Source: a virus
IMG/VR virus record: IMGVR_UViG_3300037247_000117
Span: 1 to 31,877 of that record
Length of the DNA stretch: 31,877 nucleotides
Strand: one strand, 5' to 3'
The notes beneath the pieces are model-generated. The model had not been told where the DNA came from. It did no database searches and worked only from the letters and a program-made list of their open reading frames with translations. The position numbers and the translations under genes were made by a program. Shown one piece after another: positions 1 to 7,004 of the stretch. The stretch's first letter is position 1. Each line of letters opens with the position of its first letter.

Positions 1-44
1 CTGCCACTCCGAAGCCCAAGAAACAGGGCAAGGGCAGAAAGTAA
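1..44 (+). CDS. C-terminal end of an upstream gene (partial)
   Basis: Only the last 13 codons are present, in the frame starting at base 3. They encode a short, basic tail rich in Lys, Pro and Gly that ends at the TAA at 42-44. The stop overlaps the ATG of the next gene by one base, as at many junctions here. Its position before small structural genes would suit a head gene, but nothing in the tail identifies the product. Confidence 0.5.
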   Translation, partial: ATPKPKKQGKGRK

Positions 45-223
45 TGCCGGAACGTATCAGATGCGTCGAATGTGCCAGGGCGGGACGGAACCTATCACAC
101 CGCCCTGACACGTTCGGTCCGTGCAACACATGCGGCGGCAAAGGGTATGTGCCAAAGCCGCCGATAGAACGCGCTGTGACAGAGGTGCCAGAACACAGGT
201 TCGGCAGACAGACGGAGGCATGA
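44..223 (+). CDS. Small Cys-rich putative zinc-binding protein (59 aa)
   Basis: This short frame starts one base inside the preceding stop codon. The protein has two CxxC pairs: CVEC near residues 7-10 and CNTCGGKG near 27-34. The second resembles the CxxCxGxG knuckle of DnaJ-type zinc fingers. Known families with such pairs bind one zinc, so a small structural zinc site is likely. No family could be assigned. It ends one base before the ATG of the following gene, consistent with one operon. The function is unknown. Confidence 0.6.
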   Translation: MPERIRCVECARAGRNLSHRPDTFGPCNTCGGKGYVPKPPIERAVTEVPEHRFGRQTEA

Positions 224-224
224 T

Positions 225-473
225 ATGGCATGGACAGCAACAGTCAACCGAGACGCCGATCAAGACGATGTCGGGTCTGCTACGTTGACGTGGGATTTGG
301 GCGGACCTGACGAGTTCGTTTATTCAGACAGGGTCAAGTTGACGCCCGCTAAAAGAGACGTGTTCATTGCAGAAGCGCAAGTGGCACGCGATTTTTATCT
401 TGCCAAGAGCACCAGTGAGGTGGCCCTGACAGCCAACCTACAGAATGCGGCGAACGCGGCGGAAGGCGGTTAA
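225..473 (+). CDS. Hypothetical small structural-region protein (82 aa)
   Basis: The ATG at 225 lies directly after the stop of the Cys-rich gene. The protein is acidic, with a beta-prone N-terminal half rich in Thr, Val and Asp and a helical C-terminal half rich in Ala and Glu. It has no cysteines, signal peptide or membrane segment. Its place between a presumed head gene and the connector genes suggests a minor virion or head protein, but that rests on position only. No family was recognised. Confidence 0.65.
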   Translation: MAWTATVNRDADQDDVGSATLTWDLGGPDEFVYSDRVKLTPAKRDVFIAEAQVARDFYLAKSTSEVALTANLQNAANAAEGG

Positions 474-475
474 TC

Positions 476-838
476 ATGGCAGCGACAAAAGCATTAACAC
501 AGATATTTAACGCCGTAACCTTGACCGCTGGCGCTGGCGACAATACAAGTTCGGCTGTCGATCTGACAGATGGATACGGCGGAACGCTCAACTTCAAAAT
601 CACGAACGGTGGCACAGGTCCGACGATACCGGCGCAGGTTACGATTGAAGTCAGTGAAGACAACACAAAATGGTATGAGGTGAGCGTACTGGTCGCAAAT
701 TTAGGCAATAATGTAGTGACGTCATCCGGCATGGTCCCCATTTCCATAGCCACCCAATACTTGCGTCTAATAGCAGGTTCTAACACAGATCAAGACGTTG
801 TAATTGACGCAGACATAAGCGAGGTCACAGCGATCTAA
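476..838 (+). CDS. Hypothetical beta-rich structural protein (120 aa)
   Basis: The sequence alternates hydrophobic and Thr/Asn/Gly residues and contains IEVSEDNTKWYEV, a pattern common in beta-sandwich virion proteins. A likely role is a head decoration or minor structural protein, inferred from composition and from neighbours on the head-to-connector side of the operon. It has no transmembrane segment and no cysteines. Its TAA overlaps the next ATG by one base, so the two are probably translationally coupled. No specific family was recognised. Confidence 0.7.
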   Translation: MAATKALTQIFNAVTLTAGAGDNTSSAVDLTDGYGGTLNFKITNGGTGPTIPAQVTIEVSEDNTKWYEVSVLVANLGNNVVTSSGMVPISIATQYLRLIAGSNTDQDVVIDADISEVTAI

Positions 839-1575
839 TGGCAGCTTTCAAACCACAGATCGGCGCACAGTTACAACGAGGGCATCCTCTTGCCCGTGGA
901 TTGGTTGGGGCTTGGCTAATGAATGAGGGTAGCGGTGAAAATGTTGCCGACTTGTCTGGGCGAAGCAATGCGGGGGTGCTTCAAGATGATGCCTCGTGGG
1001 GGGTTGGGCTTTCGGGATACGCGATAAACCTTGATGGTACGAATGATTTTGTAGACATTGATTATATATCGCTTGGAAGTGATGCAACATATATATTTAT
1101 GTTCAAGCGGATAGGAACAGGCACACAATACCTATTTTCTATTATGGACATTCTGATACGAGTAACCAATACCGTAATAGAATACTTCCCGAACGTATCC
1201 GACGAGGGCGGTGAGGCTGGCTCTTGGACGCAAAATTCTGGCTGGAACTATCTAGTGATAACGCAAGGAGGAACGGTTTGCAATATGTATCTCAACGGCA
1301 GAATAATATTAGATAATGCCGCGTGTGCTGTATTAGACAACACGGACCGAAATAGGGATGCTATTGGGGCGTGGACAACAAATCATTGGGAGGGCGTGAT
1401 AGACCATGTGTTGCTTTATAATCGGGCATTGTCACAGCAAGAACAATCCCAACTAAACCGCGATCCATACGCAATGTTCCGGGCGCAGAACATCTTTGAA
1501 TATCTGACAGCGGCGGCCCCGGCAGGCGGCATACCCTTATTCATGCACTCATACAGACGGAGGCGTACAGCATGA
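838..1575 (+). CDS. LamG / concanavalin A-like lectin domain protein (245 aa)
   Basis: Residues about 15-215 form one LamG-like domain of the jelly-roll lectin fold. Visible marks are the opening GLVGAWLMNEGSGENVADLS, a following LDGTNDFVDI strand, a central WNYLVITQGG strand and a closing segment with IDHVLLYNRALS. Such domains often bind carbohydrate. Before the connector genes it may be a head decoration or fibre that displays a lectin on the capsid; that is inference. The last residues are basic (RRRR). The stop overlaps the next gene by four bases (ATGA). Confidence 0.85.
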   Translation: MAAFKPQIGAQLQRGHPLARGLVGAWLMNEGSGENVADLSGRSNAGVLQDDASWGVGLSGYAINLDGTNDFVDIDYISLGSDATYIFMFKRIGTGTQYLFSIMDILIRVTNTVIEYFPNVSDEGGEAGSWTQNSGWNYLVITQGGTVCNMYLNGRIILDNAACAVLDNTDRNRDAIGAWTTNHWEGVIDHVLLYNRALSQQEQSQLNRDPYAMFRAQNIFEYLTAAAPAGGIPLFMHSYRRRRTA

Positions 1576-2972
1576 CAATGCCTTTGAAACAAAGTACCGC
1601 TGTTACTGTCAAAATTGGTCCGTTTCTCGACAGCACAGACGGGGTAACGCCGGAAACCCTGCTTACAATTTTACGAGCCGATGTGCGTCTTTCAAAGAAT
1701 GGCGGAGCCTATGCACAGAAAACCGAAGCGTCCGCCTCTAGTCACGATGAAAACGGCGAATATGATGTCAACCTTGACGCCACAGACACCGGGGCACTCG
1801 GGCTTCTGAAACTAACAATACAAGAGGCCGGTGCGACGCCAGTGTGGGAATGGTTCGTGGTGCTGACAGCAAACGTCTATGATTCGTTGATAGCCGGTAG
1901 CGATAGGCTGGACGCTACCGTGAACGTTGGGTACGTGGGTGGCGCGGTCTCGATAGATACAAGCTTGGCTAACACTAATACGGTTTCATATGTTGATGGG
2001 ACGAGGGATAACCCTGTTAGCACCATCGCCGCCGCCACAACAATCGCTGTGGCTTTGAAGCTAAAGAAGTTTCACCTTTTTCCAGGCTCATCTATAACTT
2101 TAGCACAAGCCTATGATGATTATGTCTTTGATGCGTGCCATGCCATTATTGCTCTAGGTGGTCAGAGTCTCAATAATTCGGTCTTTCTCGGGGCGATGAT
2201 TACAGGAAACGATGACGGGTCTAATGCTAATCACGTACAGTTTTTTGATTGCTTCTTTGGTTCCAGCACGTTGGGTCAATTCGTCTTTACGAGATCATAC
2301 ATCTCCGGGACGATAACTTTAGCGCAGACAGGTGACTATTATATGCACCAGTGTTTTTCCGCTGTTGCCGGGACAGGGGCTCCGGGATTAGATTATGGCG
2401 CGGCTTTGGCTGTGTCAAATGTAAACATGAGGGATTTTTCTGGAGGCATCGAGATTCAGAACATGGGGAATACGGGAGCGGATACTCTGTCTCTTGAGGG
2501 AAGAGGCCAGTTGATTCTAAATGCTAATTGCAATCCTGCTAATTCCCCGGTGATTGCTGTTCGGGGAAACATCGCGCCTTTGACGGATAACGTTGTAGGC
2601 GGGTTTGTTGCAGGTGGCGGCACAATTTCACAGGCCGCTAGATATTCTCAAAACCAAGTGCTTGACGCTATTACCGATGACGCTACGCAGATAGACGGCA
2701 GTCAGTTGAACACGCATACAGCAATAACCCCGACGTCGGCGGGCTCGGGCGCGGTCACTTGGACGTATGACGTCACCGATGGTTCAGACCCGATACCGGG
2801 CGTTGGGGTATGGGTTAGCACAGACCTTGCGGGGTCGAACGTGATAGCCGGGACGCTGACAACAGATGCTAATGGTCGAGTAACGTTTTTCTTAGACGCT
2901 GGCACATACTATTTCTGGTCGCAGAAGTCGGGATTTAACTTCACGAATCCCGACACGGAGGTAGTTGCATAA
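1572..2972 (+). CDS. Large beta-rich virion protein, likely fibre or decoration (466 aa)
   Basis: Three parts can be seen. Residues about 1-120 form a beta domain that starts with a VKIGPF strand and ends near WEWFVVLTANVYD. Residues about 135-380 are rich in Gly, Asn, Ser and Val, with short strands that suggest a parallel beta-helix as in tail spikes. The last 80 or so residues (from AGSGAVTWTYDV) look like a carboxypeptidase-regulatory or transthyretin-like beta sandwich, with TDANGRVTFFLDAGTYYFW. No catalytic motif is visible. It overlaps the LamG gene by four bases and the connector gene by one, so the three are probably co-translated. The virion role is inferred. Confidence 0.75.
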   Translation: MTMPLKQSTAVTVKIGPFLDSTDGVTPETLLTILRADVRLSKNGGAYAQKTEASASSHDENGEYDVNLDATDTGALGLLKLTIQEAGATPVWEWFVVLTANVYDSLIAGSDRLDATVNVGYVGGAVSIDTSLANTNTVSYVDGTRDNPVSTIAAATTIAVALKLKKFHLFPGSSITLAQAYDDYVFDACHAIIALGGQSLNNSVFLGAMITGNDDGSNANHVQFFDCFFGSSTLGQFVFTRSYISGTITLAQTGDYYMHQCFSAVAGTGAPGLDYGAALAVSNVNMRDFSGGIEIQNMGNTGADTLSLEGRGQLILNANCNPANSPVIAVRGNIAPLTDNVVGGFVAGGGTISQAARYSQNQVLDAITDDATQIDGSQLNTHTAITPTSAGSGAVTWTYDVTDGSDPIPGVGVWVSTDLAGSNVIAGTLTTDANGRVTFFLDAGTYYFWSQKSGFNFTNPDTEVVA

Positions 2973-3595
2973 TGGGTGGCGGAACTATAGGAACTCCGGC
3001 GGCGGCTACGAGCGGCGTACCAGGACTGGTAACGCCACCCGCTATTGAGCCGGTGACGGTTGTTCAGGCGAAAACGCATCTACGGGTAACGGCCGCCACG
3101 GATGACACCTATATTGGCATTATCATAACATCGGCCCGAGAATGGGTTGAGATGGTTTCTGGCCGGTCATTCATAACGCAGACGTGGGATATGTATCTGG
3201 ACAGGTTCCCGGTATGTGATGATTTCATAGAGTTGCCGCGCCCTCCATTGCAGTCCGTGACATCGGTGAAATATACGGAATCGGACGATACGGAGAACAC
3301 GTTCAACGCCAGCAACTATGATGTCGACGACGACAGAGATCCGGGCCGGGTGGTGTTGGGATATACTAAGTCGTGGCCCACGGCAACCTTGCGGCCCATG
3401 TCGCCTGTGGTCGTGCGTTTTGTGTCCGGGTATGGTGATAGCACCACAAATGTGCCGGAACGCTTTAGACAGGCAATTCAGTTCCTTGTGGGCGAAATGT
3501 ATGAAAACAGGGAACCACAGGTCACAGGCACGATAGTCTCGGCATTGCCGACATTGAAGAGACTGATAACTGTTGATGGGTGGATTACGCTATGA
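2972..3595 (+). CDS. Head-tail connector protein, gp6 / phiE125 gp8 family (207 aa)
   Basis: After a Gly/Ala-rich leader of about 27 residues the protein follows the gp6-like connector pattern: VTVVQAKTHLRV, then DDTYIGIIITSAREWVE, RSFITQTW, a LPRPPLQSVTSVKYT strand pair, and a C-terminal helix with FRQAIQFLVGEMYENRE. Known members form the ring below the portal that adapts the head to the tail. The order connector, head closure, gp10-like, tail terminator is the usual siphovirus order and supports the call. It ends with an ATGA overlap to the head-closure gene. Confidence 0.88.
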   Translation: MGGGTIGTPAAATSGVPGLVTPPAIEPVTVVQAKTHLRVTAATDDTYIGIIITSAREWVEMVSGRSFITQTWDMYLDRFPVCDDFIELPRPPLQSVTSVKYTESDDTENTFNASNYDVDDDRDPGRVVLGYTKSWPTATLRPMSPVVVRFVSGYGDSTTNVPERFRQAIQFLVGEMYENREPQVTGTIVSALPTLKRLITVDGWITL

Positions 3596-4092
3596 GAGCG
3601 GGCCGACTTGACAAGCTGGTAACTATCGAGACTTCGACAACGGCCAAGAATAGCCGAGGCGAAGAGGTCGAGACATGGAAAGAGCTGGCCGATTATGTTG
3701 TCGGCACGGATACGAACGACTACGTGTGTATCGCAGATCATACGTCTGTCACGGCGGCTAACAAGCCGATTACCGGCACGGACTATACAGGCGCATGGGA
3801 AGCAAGCGGTACGAGTATAGGCAGCGCGTGGGCCGACGCCACGGCCTACACGTCTGGCAGAGTGTGGGCGCGGATAAGGCCACTGGATACGAGCGAACGA
3901 TTTGAGTCCCAACAGATACAGTCGAGCACAACGCATCAAATAGATATTCGGTATCGGTCGGATGTCAAGACGGATATGCGGATAGTGTTCGGCTCAAGGA
4001 CATTCTATATTGAAGGTATCAGAAACAACCCGCGCGTGCGGGATCACGAACTGTTCTTGGATTGCAGAGAACATACAGATGATGATGATTAG
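3592..4092 (+). CDS. Head-closure / head-tail joining protein with an inserted domain (166 aa)
   Basis: I chose the ATG at 3592, which overlaps the previous TGA, because the family begins with a short basic start (here MRAGRLDKLVTIE). The core matches the SPP1 gp16-like joining family: the start, then VWARIRPLDTSERFESQQ, then HQIDIRYRSDV and a C-terminal IEGIRNNPRVRDHELFLDC. About 55 residues (roughly 35-89) interrupt the core between the first strand and the VWARIRP strand. The insert contains YVCIADHTS and WADATAYTSG. Without it the length would be about 112, usual for the family. The protein closes the head after packaging and docks the tail. Confidence 0.85.
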   Translation: MRAGRLDKLVTIETSTTAKNSRGEEVETWKELADYVVGTDTNDYVCIADHTSVTAANKPITGTDYTGAWEASGTSIGSAWADATAYTSGRVWARIRPLDTSERFESQQIQSSTTHQIDIRYRSDVKTDMRIVFGSRTFYIEGIRNNPRVRDHELFLDCREHTDDDD

Positions 4093-4100
4093 AGGTTAAC

Positions 4101-4571
4101 GTGGCAGAACTTATATCGTTTAAGATTACGGGCCAAAGGGCGTTTGACCGCAAGGTTAAGCAGACCATCAAAGCTATCGGCCCTGTGCAAACTGGCAAGA
4201 TACTTTTGCGAAATGCGAACGGATTGCGTGATGACGTGAGAGCCGTTACCCCGAGAGACGTAGCAGGGAAAACACAGCAAGCCAGAACGGGCGTTAACGA
4301 AGATTACGATAAACATATCGGAACGGGCACGCTGCGACAGAGCGTAATGGCAAAGCTGCTGCGAGCGGTTGGCGGCGTGATATTTGCTATCGTTGGTTTT
4401 GATTATCGCATATCGTCGGTAGCGCATTTGGTAGAACGTGGACACGGCGGCGAGAACCCTGCTCCGCCACACCCGTTCTTTAGACCAATAGTAGACGAAA
4501 AGGGACCGGGCGTGTTAAGGCAGACAGTCTCTGAAATGAAAGACGCGGTGATTAAAGCGTGGAATAAATAA
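4101..4571 (+). CDS. HK97 gp10-like tail component (156 aa)
   Basis: The frame begins with GTG at 4101, with AGAGG just upstream at 4091-4095. The protein is basic and helical at the N-terminus, with PRDVAGKTQQARTG and a DYRISSVAHLVERGHGG segment. It ends with the family's hallmark PHPFFRPIVDEKG followed by a helix. HK97 gp10-family proteins act at the head-tail junction or tail completion step in siphoviruses. It is flanked by the joining protein and the DUF3168-type gene, the usual order. The stop TAA and the next ATG share one base. Confidence 0.85.
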   Translation: MAELISFKITGQRAFDRKVKQTIKAIGPVQTGKILLRNANGLRDDVRAVTPRDVAGKTQQARTGVNEDYDKHIGTGTLRQSVMAKLLRAVGGVIFAIVGFDYRISSVAHLVERGHGGENPAPPHPFFRPIVDEKGPGVLRQTVSEMKDAVIKAWNK

Positions 4572-4969
4572 TGGATGCAGGCGAGGCAGTCTATTGGAAG
4601 CTATCAACGACGTCGGGCGTGACAGACCTCACGACGAACATAGAACCGGGGAAAAACAAACAGGGTTCGTCGTTGCCGAGAATCGTCTACCACTGGATAA
4701 GCGATCCGCCTTTGCACACGATGGGTTCCGATGACGGCGAAGGTCATCCGAGGGTGCAAGTTGATTGTTTAGCTTCTACCGTTGACGGCGCGTACACGTT
4801 GGCCGATGCCGTAGAAGCCGCTCTAAAGGATGCGACTGGCACATTTGGCACGGGCGGCGATACATTGGAAGTAGAACGGATATTCAAAAAGGACAAAGGC
4901 GATTTGCCTTATGACGATGTGAACAAAGTCGCAACTGTATCGCTTGACTTCGAGGTGTGGCATGAGTGA
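4571..4969 (+). CDS. Tail terminator / completion protein, DUF3168-like (132 aa)
   Basis: Features of the DUF3168/gp17 family are visible: a short N-terminal helix (AGEAVYWKLST), an IVYHWISDPPLHTMG strand region, then HPRVQVDCLASTVDGAYTLADAVEAAL, which matches the family's strand then helix (qvdv.a.t...a..la..v..aL). Known members cap the growing tail tube and join it to the head. Length is normal. It overlaps the next gene by eight bases (4962-4969). Confidence 0.82.
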   Translation: MDAGEAVYWKLSTTSGVTDLTTNIEPGKNKQGSSLPRIVYHWISDPPLHTMGSDDGEGHPRVQVDCLASTVDGAYTLADAVEAALKDATGTFGTGGDTLEVERIFKKDKGDLPYDDVNKVATVSLDFEVWHE

Positions 4970-5189
4970 AGAAATTCTAATGGCGTTGTTGAAAAGTATA
5001 CGCAGTGCGGTGGACGCTGCGATAACTGTGTTGGAAAACATGATCTGCGATGAACCCGAGTGCATATGTCCAGAGCAGGAAAAGGAAATACCCGCAGATT
5101 GTACGATGGGGAACGTTTATAGGATATGCAAACTGTGTGGAAAACGACACGAGATAGAAGTGGACGATGAAGGAGGTGATTCAGAATGA
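4962..5189 (+). CDS. Small Cys-rich putative zinc-binding protein (75 aa)
   Basis: The ATG at 4962 lies inside the end of the tail-terminator gene and is preferred over an upstream in-frame ATG at 4944. An N-terminal amphipathic helix (about residues 1-28) is followed by a Cys-rich half with CDEPECICPEQ and CKLCGKRHE, so up to five cysteines could hold a metal. It overlaps the major tail gene by four bases, and its last codons contain that gene's very strong Shine-Dalgarno sequence. A Cys-rich microprotein at this point in a tail operon is unusual. The function is unknown. Confidence 0.65.
   Translation: MSEEILMALLKSIRSAVDAAITVLENMICDEPECICPEQEKEIPADCTMGNVYRICKLCGKRHEIEVDDEGGDSE
5170..5180 (+). 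promoter_or_regulatory. Full-length Shine-Dalgarno sequence for the major tail protein
   Basis: AAGGAGGTGAT pairs along 11 bases with the usual 3' end of bacterial 16S rRNA. The GGAGG core ends nine bases before the ATG at 5186. It is the longest ribosome binding site I found in the window and implies very high expression of the next gene, as expected for a tail-tube subunit. Confidence 0.85.
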
Positions 5190-5956
5190 GCTCCATAACG
5201 AATGCCCGTATCTTGATGGACGAGTTTGAGTTCACGGGCGATCTAAACAACGTTGACTATGGCGTCGACGTTGATATGATAGATGACACGCGGTTCGGTG
5301 CGGCGGTTGATACGCGGGTAATGGCTCCCGGTTTAGTAGTCCCGCGTTTATCGTTCTCAGGGTTTACGCTGTCGGGCGTAGGTGAAATCGAAACGGAACT
5401 GGCGGGGGTTCTAGGGGTGGACGACAGGTTGCTTTCGATTATCCCGACTGGCGGCGCGGAAGGCGCGCGCGTATTCCCCATGTTCGGGTCAATGGCAAAC
5501 CTGAAGCCGTTCGGCGGGTCGGTAGGCGACCCAAACAGAATAGAAAGCGGGTGGCAAGCGTCTGCGTCCGGCGTTGATAACATACCGTTCTTGGCCGGTA
5601 TCTCGTTGGCGACAGGCGCAAAGACATCGAGCGATACCGGGACGGGCGTTCAACAGGGGTTAGTCAGCGCAGCGGATACACTTTATGCGTGGATGCACGT
5701 AACGGCCGTCTCTGGCACAAACCCAACGCTTGACATGATAATCGAGAGCGATGACGGCGCGGGGTTCGCTTCGGCGGCCACCCGATTCACATTCGCACAA
5801 GCGACGGGAATCACATCTGAATGGATGACGCCGGTAGTAGGCCCGATAGCAGACGATGCTTACTGGAGGGCTAACTGGACTATAGGCGGCACGGACACCC
5901 CGACATTCACGGTGCTTGTCGGGCTTGCAATTAGCGGACACGCAGCATCAATCTAA
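5186..5956 (+). CDS. Putative major tail (tube) protein with C-terminal domain (256 aa)
   Basis: Residues about 10-115 follow the tail-tube-like pattern seen in siphovirus major tail proteins: FEFTGDLNNVDYGVDVDMI, then DDTRFGAAVDTR, a glycine-containing turn and SFSGFTLSG. The remainder (about 150-256) is a second beta-rich region with SAADTLYAWMHVTAVSG, like the extra Ig-like or lectin-like domains displayed on many tails. The exceptional ribosome binding site upstream supports a highly expressed tube subunit. The gene after it encodes a shorter relative sharing the DDTR-x5-DTR segment, so which of the two forms most of the tube is not certain. Confidence 0.75.
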   Translation: MSSITNARILMDEFEFTGDLNNVDYGVDVDMIDDTRFGAAVDTRVMAPGLVVPRLSFSGFTLSGVGEIETELAGVLGVDDRLLSIIPTGGAEGARVFPMFGSMANLKPFGGSVGDPNRIESGWQASASGVDNIPFLAGISLATGAKTSSDTGTGVQQGLVSAADTLYAWMHVTAVSGTNPTLDMIIESDDGAGFASAATRFTFAQATGITSEWMTPVVGPIADDAYWRANWTIGGTDTPTFTVLVGLAISGHAASI

Positions 5957-5970
5957 GGAGGTAAAATACC

Positions 5971-6375
5971 ATGTCGGTTGTAAGTGATTTTGTTGCGAAT
6001 ATTGATAGTAACGATTTGAGCGAGTGGCTTATATCGCTCGACCTTTCACAAGACCCGGAAATGCACGACGATACCCGTATGTCATCGACTACTGATACAC
6101 GGGCAAGCGACGCGGGTCTAATCGTCGGGACGTTGACCTGCACGTTCAAGCAAATCTACGCCAGCGTTGACGCTGTTCTCGCTCCGTTGGTAAAAGCAGC
6201 AGCGTTTCCCGTTATCGTAAGTCCGGCATCGGGCGCGGTTGGCGCAAGCAACCCGTACCGGACAGGCGATATGGTTATCAGCAGCTATAACCCGCTATCA
6301 GGCACCGTCGGCGATCATGACGTGTGTACCGTAGTGTTCGCGAGCGCAGGGACAATGACAAGGACGGTAGTATAA
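5971..6375 (+). CDS. Second tail-tube-like protein (134 aa)
   Basis: A strong AAGGAGGT site at 5955-5962 precedes the ATG at 5971. The protein shares with the gene before it the arrangement LSEWLISLDLS, then DDTRMSSTTDTR and a glycine turn followed by GTLTCTFKQIY, which suggests a common tail-tube fold and an old duplication. It lacks the extra C-terminal domain of its neighbour. It may be a minor tube or tail-completion subunit, or itself the main tube protein with the longer one as decoration. No cysteine pairs or membrane segments are present. Confidence 0.7.
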   Translation: MSVVSDFVANIDSNDLSEWLISLDLSQDPEMHDDTRMSSTTDTRASDAGLIVGTLTCTFKQIYASVDAVLAPLVKAAAFPVIVSPASGAVGASNPYRTGDMVISSYNPLSGTVGDHDVCTVVFASAGTMTRTVV

Positions 6376-6398
6376 AAGAAAACAAGGGAGACAAAACA

Positions 6399-6785
6399 AT
6401 GGCGTTGATGAACAAAGACGACATCCTGTCGCAAGACGACCGGGAATTCAAAGATGTGTTTGTGCCACAGTGGGCGGGCACGGTTAGGCTGAAAGGACTG
6501 TCAGCAAAGGGCAAAGATGTCCTGACTCTAAAGACCGGCGAAATGCGAGACGGCGATTGTGACATCAATTTCCGCGCGTTGCTGGTATCGTTGTGCGCTG
6601 TGGACAAAGAGGGCAATCGTCTATTCAGTTCGGGCGATATAGAAGCTCTTGGCGAGAAGAACAGCGACGCTATGGAGACTCTGTACGAAGCGGCTGGCAA
6701 GTTGTCAGGCCTGCTCGACGAAAGCGAACAGGAAGCAGTTGAGGCTTTCGACGACGCCCAGGACGACGATTTGAGTTCCGACTAG
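6399..6785 (+). CDS. Tail assembly chaperone, gpG-like (128 aa)
   Basis: The start at 6399 follows AAGGGAGA (6384-6391), the ribosome binding site style of this phage; longer in-frame starts upstream run into the preceding gene and are unlikely. The protein is acidic and helical, with ILSQDDREFKDVFVPQWAG and LCAVDKEGNRLFSSGDIEAL, a pattern typical of chaperones placed between the tube and tape measure genes. It ends with a very acidic tail. Known members bind the tape measure protein during tail assembly. A second chaperone part follows in the -1 frame. Confidence 0.78.
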   Translation: MALMNKDDILSQDDREFKDVFVPQWAGTVRLKGLSAKGKDVLTLKTGEMRDGDCDINFRALLVSLCAVDKEGNRLFSSGDIEALGEKNSDAMETLYEAAGKLSGLLDESEQEAVEAFDDAQDDDLSSD

Positions 6786-7003
6786 CTCTTGCCCTGGGCA
6801 TGACACATGCTGAAATGTTGGGCAGGATGTCCAGCAAAGAACTGACCGAATGGTTTGCGTTCAACCATCTCGAACCGTTTGGCGAAGTTCATGCCGATAT
6901 GCGGTCTGCTTTGATAGCGTATAAGGTCGGGACGATAGCACACGCTTTTGGCGGCAAGGGACCGCCGCCTAAGTTCAGCGACTATAGAACATGCGAGGAC
7001 TGA
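6743..7003 (+). CDS. Tail assembly chaperone second part, gpT / DUF4035-like, probably made by -1 frameshift
   Basis: This frame is offset by -1 from the preceding chaperone and is open from 6743, overlapping that gene by about 43 bases. An ATG occurs at 6800, but no Shine-Dalgarno sequence precedes it. The family-like sequence begins before that ATG: LALALG leads into MTHAEMLGRMSSKELTEWFAF and LEPFGEVHADMRSALIA, the pattern of gpT-like proteins. This argues that ribosomes enter from the upstream frame, as in lambda G/GT. No canonical X-XXY-YYZ slippery heptamer is visible in the overlap, so the exact site is open. The alternative is independent translation from 6800. Confidence 0.6.
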   Translation, partial: GFRRRPGRRFEFRLALALGMTHAEMLGRMSSKELTEWFAFNHLEPFGEVHADMRSALIAYKVGTIAHAFGGKGPPPKFSDYRTCED

Positions 7004-7004
7004 C

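Noticed and set aside
364-786. Antisense frame of 140 codons
   Set aside because: It lies opposite two well-supported + strand genes and has no start signal; all supported genes are on the + strand.
3478-3939. Antisense frame of 153 codons opposite the connector and head-closure genes
   Set aside because: The + strand products match known families; the antisense product has no recognisable domain.
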